Of a stretch of DNA of 16,950 bases, positions 6,850 through 14,320 are shown piece by piece. The stretch is from Christensenella sp. UBA1224 (GTDB lineage: Bacteria; Bacillota; Clostridia; Christensenellales; Aristaeellaceae): NCBI GenBank assembly GCA_002309235.1, contig DBXA01000099.1, positions 1 to 16,950 on the forward strand, read 5' to 3'. Both the position numbers and the translations under genes were made by a program. Below the pieces are notes generated by a model. That model was not told the origin of the DNA and did no database searches. It worked only from the letters and a program-made list of their open reading frames with translations. Each line of letters starts with the position of its first letter. The stretch's first letter is position 1.

Positions 6850-8619
6850 TCACACTCTCCCCCAGTTTCTCTCCTTAAGCGCTTTGTAAAGCGCGGGTAT
6901 GGTCTGCTGATGATCACCGCAGAAATGCCAGCCTTTGCCTCCCTGGCTGACAGGACGGTTTACGATGTTCTTCCGCGGACGGTAATAATACTGGGGATCC
7001 TCATAACCCAGCGGACGCCTGTAATCACCGAGGTCGATCAGATCGAAGTTTCCGGTAGTAATGTTGAAAGTCGGGTAGCCGAGATTGCGCGCTATTGAAA
7101 GTGCCTTCAGGAAAACTTCAGGCCCGATAACGCCTGATCCGAAATTCAGATATGCTCCGCCGTCCATCTGTGAGACTGAATTGCAAAATTTCCTGAAGTC
7201 TATTCCACTGGCAGCTCCGATAGCCCCAAAATCAGCAGTCGGATGCTGGTGGATTATATCTGTGCCTAGCGCTATATGATATGTCAAGGGTATTCCAAGC
7301 TTATACGCGTTATAAAACACACAATCATCTTTATAAGGGAACCTTTCGGGATGGGCATCTACATATCTGCCGAGTGATTCGCCGTATCCATATCCGGATC
7401 TGACACCCTCATTGATAGCCTCATTCATCCATCGGCCGGTCTCCTCCCACATTCCGAAACTGCCATCTTCGATCGCCGTGGGTACATGCTCACTCGTACC
7501 GCCCAGATATGCCAGTTCGAAATCATGGATGCTGCATGCACCGTTGCCGGCAATATGCGTAATAATCCCCTGACGCATCAGCTCTATCAGATAACGGGAA
7601 AGACCGCATTTTATTACATGAGCTCCCTGAGACCAAATGACAGGTCTCCCGGAACGGTGTGCCGCCGCAATACGATCTGCAAACTCCTCAAAGCCGTCAC
7701 ATGTCCAGTCAGGTACAGGATCATTGATATTCTTAAGCGTATCTATACGGACCAAATTAATACGTTCGGCAGCAGTATAGGTTATAACATTATCCCGATA
7801 AAGCTGTCCGTTACGTCTGTTATGATCAGTATCATCATAGAGGCCAAGGAATCTGAGTATAGCGCCTATATTTTCAAAATCGCCATTAATTGCGTCAGCG
7901 CCGGCTCTGGTCAGACGCTCACGCTTGATCTCACACACACCGCGCCTCATCGCCTCATCAGTAGCCAGGCCAAGCGTCCTTGCCCCTGCGGCTTTGCCAA
8001 GCGCGATCTCGACTTTACCATCACCGATCACAGCTACCTGCACCCCGCTTAGGCCGTGGTCCTTGATAAGCCGCTTTAAGACCGCTTCCTTTGAGCAGTT
8101 CATTTCGTGAAGCGGCGCTCCGGCAATGTCATCAAAATAATCTTTCACTCCTAAGGCTTCTGCTTCTTTTATTACGTCAGGATGATCTGTACCGCTTGCG
8201 ACATACAGCTTTACACCGCGCTTTTTCATCTCTTTCAGAAAATCGACGGAGCCGGCCATAAGATAAGCCTCAGGCTCAACTTCTCCGTCCAGCAATGCTT
8301 GCTTCCTTTTTTCAACGATCTCCATGAGCCTACGGTTATACTCGTCTTTATACCACCATGGGTCTGTGGGCATGCCCGGAGCAGCATGCTCAGCCAGCCA
8401 CTTCATTTGATATATCGTCTGAATCCCAGTCGATTCGTCTATGTATCTGTCTACGAACTCTTCTGTCTCCGGTGTAACACATCCGCCGCCGATGTATTCA
8501 AGCATAAGCGGCCGCATAACCTGTTCCCAACCGTATCGCAGAGTGGACAGTGTTCCGTCAAAGTCAAATAATACAGCGGTGACAGGTACGGTCGGCAGAT
8601 CATGATTCAAGTACTCCAT
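6850..8619 (-). CDS. HAD phosphatase fused to a deoxyhypusine-synthase-like domain
   Basis: A 589 aa two-domain protein and first gene of the leftward operon. Residues about 13-262 are a HAD-superfamily hydrolase: motif I is DFDGT with Asp19 and Asp21, then a cap region, VASGTDHPD as motif II, and GDGKVE as motif IV, with Glu in place of the last Asp. Residues about 290-589 form a separate Rossmann-like domain (GAHVIKCGLSRYLIELMRQG, HIAGNGACSIHDFE, NFGSGVIGPEVFLKAL, NRPVSQGGKGWHFCG). This part resembles the NAD-binding fold of deoxyhypusine synthases but lacks their usual GGGVPKHH active-site context as far as I can see, so it is not called as one. The reaction is unknown. A phosphatase acting with the downstream RfaE-like kinase recalls GmhB/HldE heptose chemistry, but the neighbourhood is catabolic. 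ATG 8619 has a GGGAGG box 5 nt upstream. Confidence 0.8.
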   Translation of the reverse strand: MEYLNHDLPTVPVTAVLFDFDGTLSTLRYGWEQVMRPLMLEYIGGGCVTPETEEFVDRYIDESTGIQTIYQMKWLAEHAAPGMPTDPWWYKDEYNRRLMEIVEKRKQALLDGEVEPEAYLMAGSVDFLKEMKKRGVKLYVASGTDHPDVIKEAEALGVKDYFDDIAGAPLHEMNCSKEAVLKRLIKDHGLSGVQVAVIGDGKVEIALGKAAGARTLGLATDEAMRRGVCEIKRERLTRAGADAINGDFENIGAILRFLGLYDDTDHNRRNGQLYRDNVITYTAAERINLVRIDTLKNINDPVPDWTCDGFEEFADRIAAAHRSGRPVIWSQGAHVIKCGLSRYLIELMRQGIITHIAGNGACSIHDFELAYLGGTSEHVPTAIEDGSFGMWEETGRWMNEAINEGVRSGYGYGESLGRYVDAHPERFPYKDDCVFYNAYKLGIPLTYHIALGTDIIHQHPTADFGAIGAASGIDFRKFCNSVSQMDGGAYLNFGSGVIGPEVFLKALSIARNLGYPTFNITTGNFDLIDLGDYRRPLGYEDPQYYYRPRKNIVNRPVSQGGKGWHFCGDHQQTIPALYKALKERNWGRV

Positions 8620-8802
8620 ATTGACCTCCCACGTGTATTAATTTATTTATTTAACTAACTATATCGTTATTATACCGTACGTGTATTTATTTGTCAATTT
8701 AATGAATTAATCATTTACAATTATTCAACATTTCAATTCTTTACTTCTTATCTTAGGTGTGTTAAGGTACAAAACACAAGGTCCTCGAAAGGAAGATGTC
8801 GT
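8620..8802. promoter_or_regulatory. Divergent AT-rich regulatory region
   Basis: This 183 bp gap separates the leftward operon from the ROK regulator and is far more AT-rich than its flanks. Besides the leftward promoter it holds a direct repeat ACGTGTAT at 8631-8638 and 8679-8686. One copy lies in the promoter spacer and the other next to the ribosome binding site of the HAD fusion. A perfect inverted repeat AATGA-N5-TCATT lies at 8701-8715. ROK regulators usually bind AT-rich operators, so these are candidate sites; none is proven. I could not settle a rightward promoter. No riboswitch-like structure is evident. Confidence 0.6.
8669..8697 (-). promoter_or_regulatory. Consensus sigma-A/sigma-70-type promoter of the leftward operon
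   Basis: Read leftward, the -35 hexamer TTGACA (8692-8697) and the -10 hexamer TATAAT (8669-8674) are both perfect consensus, with a 17 bp spacer. Transcription would start near 8662, giving a leader of about 40 nt before ATG 8619. So strong a promoter implies that control is by repression, fitting the divergent ROK gene. Confidence 0.85.
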
Positions 8803-9936
8803 TTGAAGAGCGCAACCAATCAGCCTCTTATGGGGCTATCCAATAGAAAATGCGTATTGGATATTATACGCAGGAAGCCGATATCTCGTTCGGAGATCGC
8901 CGCCATTACTCATCTGACCCGGGCGTCAGTGACTGTCATCGTTGACGACCTGTTTGCTGACGGTCTGCTCACGGAACAGGTTACCCACTCTCCCATGGTC
9001 GGCCGCAATCCCATAAACCTACAGATAGTACCGAATGCACGTTATGCTGCGGGCGTTACCATCAAACGTAAAGAGGTCGATGTCGGGATCATCAATCTTA
9101 ACGGTGAGGTCATATCTAATGAAATCCTGCCGAGTGCGGATGCCTCAGCCGTTGAGATGATAAAAAAGATAGCAGAATCAACAGCCAGGCAGGTCAGGGA
9201 GAATGGCATTCTCCGCGAAAAAATGCTCGGTATCGGCGTTTGTGCCCCCGGTCCGGTCGATGTCGCTAACGGCATCATTTTGAACCCTCCAAACTGCGGG
9301 CTCTGGCACGGTGTCCATATCGTCCGACTTTTATCTGAGGCTTCGGGCTACCCGGTACTATTGGAAAAGGACTCCAACGCTCTCGCGTTGGAGGAGCAGT
9401 ATTTCGGCCTCGGGCGCGATTGCAGCAGTTTTCTTGCCGTACAGATCAACGAAGGTGGTATCGGCTCGGGATTGATAATACACGAGCGGCTGTATCGAGG
9501 ATCAAACGGGCTCGGAAATGAACTGGGACATATTTCCATCCATATGGACGGAATAAAATGCGATTGCGGAAACCGCGGATGTCTGGAACGCTATGCCTCC
9601 ATATCCGCGATCCTAGCAGGTTCTCCGTATCAAAACTGGCGGCAGATGATCGACTGCCTTTCGAATGACGCGGAAGCGAAACGTCTGTTGACGATGGAGG
9701 CCAAATATCTGAGCTGTGCACTCGTAAACGCCATAAACCTATTCGATGTTGAACTGGTGATCCTGCAGGGCGATGTCTGCTACAAGCCTGAGCGCCTGCT
9801 TGAGAAACTGAATCAGCGGGTTGGGCCGCGAGTGATTATGCGGTCGACCGGTCTGCATCCTGTCGTGGCAAGCAGTATCGAATCATTTGTCCGTACAGGC
9901 GGCATTATCTGCCTGCATAATTTCTATCAGGGTTGA
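8803..9936 (+). CDS. ROK-family transcriptional repressor (NagC/XylR type)
   Basis: A 377 aa regulator likely to repress both arms of this locus until a sugar or sugar phosphate binds. Residues about 12-60 form a winged helix-turn-helix (SRSEIAAITHLTRASVTVIV). The ROK sugar-binding domain follows: GIGVCAPGPVD near 143-153, EKDSNALALEE with Asp190, GNELGH with His243, and the zinc cluster CDCGNRGCLE (Cys253, Cys255, Cys260). The DxGGT phosphate loop of true ROK kinases is replaced by GVTIKRKEV, so it is a regulator rather than a kinase. The start is TTG 8803 with AAAGGAAG about 7 nt upstream; a nearby ATG at 8796 is out of frame. A weak TTG start fits low-level production. It is followed after 17 bp by the second mannosidase gene, probably cotranscribed. 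Confidence 0.94.
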   Translation: MKSATNQPLMGLSNRKCVLDIIRRKPISRSEIAAITHLTRASVTVIVDDLFADGLLTEQVTHSPMVGRNPINLQIVPNARYAAGVTIKRKEVDVGIINLNGEVISNEILPSADASAVEMIKKIAESTARQVRENGILREKMLGIGVCAPGPVDVANGIILNPPNCGLWHGVHIVRLLSEASGYPVLLEKDSNALALEEQYFGLGRDCSSFLAVQINEGGIGSGLIIHERLYRGSNGLGNELGHISIHMDGIKCDCGNRGCLERYASISAILAGSPYQNWRQMIDCLSNDAEAKRLLTMEAKYLSCALVNAINLFDVELVILQGDVCYKPERLLEKLNQRVGPRVIMRSTGLHPVVASSIESFVRTGGIICLHNFYQG

Positions 9937-9953
9937 GCAGACGGAGATCATGT

Positions 9954-12401
9954 ATGACGAAGGTGCATCTGATCGGCAATGCTCATCTTGATCCGGCATG
10001 GTTCTGGCGGCTCCCAGAAGGTTATGCAGAGGTGCTGGCTACCTTTCGCAGCGCACTCGACCGTATGAACGAGTATGACGACTATGTATTCACTTGTGCG
10101 GGGGCTGCATATTATTCATGGGTCCGCGAAAGCGATCCGGATATGTTCGAAGAGATCGCCGCGCGCGTCCGCGAAGGGCGCTGGATCATTACCGGCGGCT
10201 GGTGGATACAGCCCGACTGTAACCTGCCCTGTGGTGAATCGTTTGCCCGGCATGCACTTTACAGTCAGCGTTTCTATGAAAAAGCCTTTGGCCGGAAAGC
10301 CTTGATCGGATATAATGTCGACTCGTTCGGACACAATGCGATGATACCGCAATTGATCAAATTGAGCGGTATGCATGGTTATGTCTATATGCGCCCGAGT
10401 CCCGGGGCTGAGATGGATTATCCGTTTAAAGGCAGTTCATTTATATGGCGATCTCCTGACGGGACTACAGTTCCCGCATTCCGCATTCCGTTCGGTTACG
10501 CCTCTGTTGACGCTTCTGAGGCAAAAGAAAAGTCTCTTGCGTGCCGTCAGCTCTCATCCGAGGAATCACAGCCGGTAATGTGCTTTTACGGCATCGGCAA
10601 CCACGGCGGCGGTCCAAGCCGCGCAATGCTTGATACACTTAATACGCTCATAAGCGAAACAGGACCGGGAACGTTTTCCTATTCATCTCCTGACAGTTTC
10701 TTTTCACAACTGGATAAAGATCGTCTGCCCGTTTTTGAAGGTGAACTGCAGCATCACGCAAGTGGCTGTTACAGCGCATTCATGAAGATCAAGCAGCTCA
10801 ACCGCGAATCTGAAGTTTTGCTGATAAATGCGGAAAAATACTCGTCAATAGCGCAGTGGCTGAAGTTTGATGTCAACACAGCTCCGCTGACAGAAGCTTG
10901 GAAGATCATCCTTTTTAATCAGTTCCATGATATAATGGGCGGATGCAGTATCCGTGATGTATGCAATGACGCTGTCGAAGCCTTTGGCGCAGCTAAACAT
11001 GCTGCCCGCGATGTGATCAACAAGGTCCTGCAAAAGATCACCTGGAATTTGGATACTTCTGGAGGATTTTCAGTCCCCTGTGAAAAGCACGGCTTTAAAC
11101 TATGGGAGGATGGCCCTTACGGAGCACCTCTTACAGTTTTCAACCCCCACTCCCGACGCTTACAGGTTCCAGTTCGTACAGGTGCGGATATCCATTCGGG
11201 CGGACGGTCTCCTGCGGTTACTGATGAGTACGGACATGCCGTACCATTCCAACGCATCAGAGGGCCAATGATCAACCATGACATCGACAAGTGGGAAAGC
11301 GTGTTCATAGCCGATGTTCCGCCAATGGGCTGGCGCACTTATTGGGTCAGATATACCGATGAGATCGTTTCTCCTGTATGCGGCAGTCTGTCCTGCAGTG
11401 ATACACATCTTGAAAATGACTATCTGCGGGCTGAATTCAGCGCCGCCACAGGCGCTTTGACGCGCCTTTTCGACAAGTTAAAAAACAGAGAACTGATAAC
11501 TTCACCGGCTCTTGATTTGGTCATAGATGAAACTGATGCAGATACGTGGGCTCATAATATGTTCAGCTTCAGGACGGTTGCGGGAGCATTCGGCAATGCC
11601 GTTGTTGAGCAAGCCGAATCCGGCTCGGTATTGGCTTCTCTGCGTATAACGAACCATTGGAATAATTCTACTATATCCAGGGTCGTAACACTCTATCGTG
11701 AATTGCCGTTCCTCTTTGTTTCCTGCACTGTCACTTGGAACGAAGCTCATAAAATGCTTAAGATGTCCTTCCCTACTCCATTCAGCGGCGGTGAGATAGC
11801 CTCTATACCTTACGGATACATAAAAAGAGATGCAGACGGGCTTGAACAGCCAATGCAGAATTGGGTAAGTCTCGGCAGCTTAGGCGTAGTTACGGATACA
11901 CGTACCGCTTACGATGCCAAGGATGGTGAAGTACGAGTTACAGCTCTTCGGAGCCCGCTCTATGCCGATCACTTTGCCAAAAGGGATAATTTCTGTGAAC
12001 TTACAGAGCAGGGTGAGCATCGGTTCCAGTATGCTCTCACTGCTGATTGCGACCCCGCCTGTTTGTCCGCTCTTGCAAACGAAATAATAAACACGCCGGA
12101 TGCGATCTACGGAACATATCATAAAGGGCCCTTGCCGCTGACTGCTTCTAATATCGATCTCGATAACAGAAATATTATCGTCGATGCCGTCAAAAGAGCC
12201 GAGGAAGGTCATGGATATATTATCCGTATGCACGAGGCAGCAGGCCTTGAGCAGCACGCTCAATTGTCTGTAGCGCTGTCAGAGCAATGTATACATGTTG
12301 CGTTCAGGCCTCATCAGATACTGACGCTCCTCGTCACAGAGCGTGAAGTTACCAAGGTTGATTTTACGGAAGACACTGTCAATGTTACCCATTTATGTTA
12401 G
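9954..12401 (+). CDS. GH38 alpha-mannosidase, short form
   Basis: An 815 aa predicted cytoplasmic alpha-mannosidase, retaining and zinc-dependent. The catalytic domain starts at the N-terminus: HLIGNAHLDPAWFWR gives zinc ligands His11 and Asp13; GYNVDSFGHNAMIPQL holds the likely nucleophile Asp123; GELQHHASGCYSA lies near 263-275; FNQFHDIMGG holds His325, matching the fourth zinc ligand. Beta-rich C-terminal domains follow to the end. Unlike the mannosidase at the left edge it has no 260-residue N-terminal extension, so the two are different subfamilies rather than recent duplicates. The frame is open from 9933, but ATG 9954 is preferred: a GGAG box is 7 nt upstream, it begins at the conserved domain, and it does not overlap the ROK gene. 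Linkage specificity cannot be read from sequence. Confidence 0.95.
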   Translation: MTKVHLIGNAHLDPAWFWRLPEGYAEVLATFRSALDRMNEYDDYVFTCAGAAYYSWVRESDPDMFEEIAARVREGRWIITGGWWIQPDCNLPCGESFARHALYSQRFYEKAFGRKALIGYNVDSFGHNAMIPQLIKLSGMHGYVYMRPSPGAEMDYPFKGSSFIWRSPDGTTVPAFRIPFGYASVDASEAKEKSLACRQLSSEESQPVMCFYGIGNHGGGPSRAMLDTLNTLISETGPGTFSYSSPDSFFSQLDKDRLPVFEGELQHHASGCYSAFMKIKQLNRESEVLLINAEKYSSIAQWLKFDVNTAPLTEAWKIILFNQFHDIMGGCSIRDVCNDAVEAFGAAKHAARDVINKVLQKITWNLDTSGGFSVPCEKHGFKLWEDGPYGAPLTVFNPHSRRLQVPVRTGADIHSGGRSPAVTDEYGHAVPFQRIRGPMINHDIDKWESVFIADVPPMGWRTYWVRYTDEIVSPVCGSLSCSDTHLENDYLRAEFSAATGALTRLFDKLKNRELITSPALDLVIDETDADTWAHNMFSFRTVAGAFGNAVVEQAESGSVLASLRITNHWNNSTISRVVTLYRELPFLFVSCTVTWNEAHKMLKMSFPTPFSGGEIASIPYGYIKRDADGLEQPMQNWVSLGSLGVVTDTRTAYDAKDGEVRVTALRSPLYADHFAKRDNFCELTEQGEHRFQYALTADCDPACLSALANEIINTPDAIYGTYHKGPLPLTASNIDLDNRNIIVDAVKRAEEGHGYIIRMHEAAGLEQHAQLSVALSEQCIHVAFRPHQILTLLVTEREVTKVDFTEDTVNVTHLC

Positions 12402-12424
12402 TGTTCGTACCATCGCGAATATCC

Positions 12425-13654
12425 TTATGCCTGATCACTTACCCTTATCGCACCGTATTCCGCGCAGATATCCGATAGTTCTTCTGCGCAGAATACAGCT
12501 GCGATCCCGGCATATTCCAGAAGAGCAGCCTCCAGCGTTTCCCGGGAGGCTGCCGCAAAGCCCAGAGGGATCTGAGAAGCCATTACGGCATCGCAGACCA
12601 TTGAAGCAGCTCCTTCGGCGTCAACACCTGTGATATCGAGTACCGCCATCCGGGTATCTTCATCTATATCGTAGAGGTCATCGGGGTCGTCAAAAACACT
12701 GTAAGCGGAAAGAGCATCCTCAAGGGAGGCATACTTCCTCGACGAGCAGATATACCTACCTGTTCCATGCCGTCCATCCGGAGATGGTGCGAAAGCCGCG
12801 GCTTCCATTGCGAGGAGGCGTATGTGCTCCGGCGTCGTGCCGCAGCAGCCTCCAACCGCGGAGGCACCGGCATCCAGTATATCCTTCATCTTTTCGGCAA
12901 AAGCCTGAGGACCGAGCGGATAGACCGTCCTGCCGTTTTTCATTTCCGGAAGGCCGGCGTTCGGCTGCACGATGACGGGAACATCCGTTACGGAGCGCAT
13001 TTCCTTTATCGGCCCTAACATATGCTCAGGCCCGCCGGAGCAGTTCATGCCCACAGCGCAGGCGCCGAGGGATGAAGCGATGACGGCGGCGCATTCCGGC
13101 GTTCCCCCGGTCATCGTCCTGCCGCTCTCCTCAAAAGAGAAGGATGCCGCGAAGGGCATGCCGGCGGCCTTCGCGCCGAGCATCGCAGCCCTTGCCTCCG
13201 CGATATCCGTCATGGTCTCTATGATGGCCAGATCCGCATCTGTTCCGAAGGAGGCCATTTCCCGGTAACAATCCACGGCATCCCGGGTCTGCAGGCCGCC
13301 GAGCGGAGCCAAAAGCTCTCCCGTTGGGCCGAGATCCAGGGCTACGAGCGCTCGCCCGCCGGAAGCCTCTGAAGCGTTTCGCACAGCCGCCCGCGTTATC
13401 TCTTCTGTTTTTCCTAAAAGGCCATGCCTGGACAGCTTGATTCTGTTTGTTCCGAAGGTATCCGTTATGATGATATCCGCTCCGGCTTCGATATAATCCC
13501 TATGGATCTTTTTTATGATGTCAGGGCTTTCTAAGCTGACGATATCCGGGCATACGGCTTCGACCCCCATGGAAGAAAGCAAGGCGCCCATGCTTCCATC
13601 CAGTATCCTTATCTTTTGCGGGAAAAAGTCCCTGATTTCCTTAGATGTCTTCAT
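12425..13654 (-). CDS. Homocysteine S-methyltransferase module with degenerate pterin-domain-like tail
   Basis: A 409 aa protein. Residues 1 to about 290 form a homocysteine-binding TIM barrel as in the first domain of cobalamin-dependent MetH: RILDGSMGALLSSMG, IITDTFGTNRIKL, and zinc Cys205 (GMNCSGGPE) with Cys270-Cys271 (GGCCGTTPEH). It would activate homocysteine for methylation to methionine. Residues about 300-409 look like a shortened version of the MetH pterin-binding domain (PLGFAAASRETLEAALLEYA recalls the DxS...ALEAALKAY segment), but the usual Asp/Asn contacts are missing. Cobalamin-binding and activation domains are absent, so separate methyl-donor or corrinoid partners are expected. 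The frame extends to 13717, but ATG 13654 is chosen because it lies downstream of the promoter at 13689-13717 and has a GGGGA box. It converges on the mannosidase with a 23 bp gap. Confidence 0.9.
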   Translation of the reverse strand: MKTSKEIRDFFPQKIRILDGSMGALLSSMGVEAVCPDIVSLESPDIIKKIHRDYIEAGADIIITDTFGTNRIKLSRHGLLGKTEEITRAAVRNASEASGGRALVALDLGPTGELLAPLGGLQTRDAVDCYREMASFGTDADLAIIETMTDIAEARAAMLGAKAAGMPFAASFSFEESGRTMTGGTPECAAVIASSLGACAVGMNCSGGPEHMLGPIKEMRSVTDVPVIVQPNAGLPEMKNGRTVYPLGPQAFAEKMKDILDAGASAVGGCCGTTPEHIRLLAMEAAAFAPSPDGRHGTGRYICSSRKYASLEDALSAYSVFDDPDDLYDIDEDTRMAVLDITGVDAEGAASMVCDAVMASQIPLGFAAASRETLEAALLEYAGIAAVFCAEELSDICAEYGAIRVSDQA

Positions 13655-13684
13655 ATGATATCCCCGATCCTCATAACCATTTTT

Positions 13685-13713
13685 TTGAATCATATCACAG
13701 TACCCCGCATAAT
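13685..13713 (+). promoter_or_regulatory. Candidate rightward promoter of the cysteine-cluster gene
   Basis: TTGAAT (13685-13690) and CATAAT (13708-13713) are spaced by 17 bp, followed by about 50 nt to ATG 13767. It lies on the same DNA as the leftward promoter of the methyltransferase gene, so the two would compete for RNA polymerase. Confidence 0.45.
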
Positions 13714-13717
13714 GCAA
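13689..13717 (-). promoter_or_regulatory. Leftward promoter of the homocysteine methyltransferase gene
   Basis: Read leftward, TTGCAT (13712-13717) and TATGAT (13689-13694) are separated by 17 bp. Transcription would begin near 13682, leaving a short leader of about 28 nt before ATG 13654. No S-box or other methionine riboswitch fits in that leader. Confidence 0.6.
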
Positions 13718-13766
13718 TCATCAGCAAAATGTGGTATCATTATAAGAAACTGCAGGCAGGAAATGT

Positions 13767-14276
13767 ATGGATACGGAACTTCTTATACGCGCAAGGGAAC
13801 TTCTGGAAAACCTTACGCCGCTAAAAACAAACTGCGGTCTGTTGTGCGGAGGCGCATGCTGTGAAGCAGATGAAGACGGCCAGGGCGGCGTACTTCTGTT
13901 CCCCGGTGAAGCGGAATTGTTAAAGGGTGAATCGTGGACAGAGATACTGCCGTCTCCCATGCCGGTCAACGGGATCGACTACGGTATGAGCGTATGTTCC
14001 GGCCGCTGTGACCGATCTATGAGGCCGCTTGGCTGCCGTATCTTCCCCCTGACACCGGTCTTTACGAAGGACGGCAGGCTGAAGGTGCGTACAGACAGAC
14101 GCGCCTGGGCGATGTGCCCTCTCATGCCTGCGGGAATAAGGGGGCTTTATCCCGATTTTGTATCCGCCGTTCAGGAGGCGCTTACGTTCATCGCCGCCGA
14201 TCCGGAAGGCGAGGCATTCCTGCGGGCCTGGCAAGATCTGGAGGGTTCTTATGCCGAATCCCCCTTCCTCCTATGA
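13767..14276 (+). CDS. YkgJ-like cysteine-cluster protein
   Basis: A 169 aa protein with the Cys pattern of the YkgJ/UPF0153 family of putative zinc- or iron-binding proteins: CGLLCGGACC (Cys23, 27, 31, 32), CSGRC (77, 81), GC-RIFPLTP (90) and Cys117. The LLFPGEAELLKG stretch (43-54) is also typical of clostridial members. Its biochemical role is not known. Start ATG 13767 follows a CAGGAAA box, with the candidate promoter about 50 nt upstream. It is followed after 44 bp by the ribokinase-like gene, probably in one operon, though no functional link is evident. Confidence 0.8.
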   Translation: MDTELLIRARELLENLTPLKTNCGLLCGGACCEADEDGQGGVLLFPGEAELLKGESWTEILPSPMPVNGIDYGMSVCSGRCDRSMRPLGCRIFPLTPVFTKDGRLKVRTDRRAWAMCPLMPAGIRGLYPDFVSAVQEALTFIAADPEGEAFLRAWQDLEGSYAESPFLL

Positions 14277-14320
14277 TCTTTTCCCCGAAAACACAAGCCA
14301 GTGAAAGGCGGCTTTGCGAT

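Noticed and set aside
6850..8619. Calling the C-terminal domain a genuine deoxyhypusine synthase
   Set aside because: Bacteria lack the usual eIF5A substrate, the expected GGGVPKHH active-site context is not seen, and the setting is sugar metabolism.
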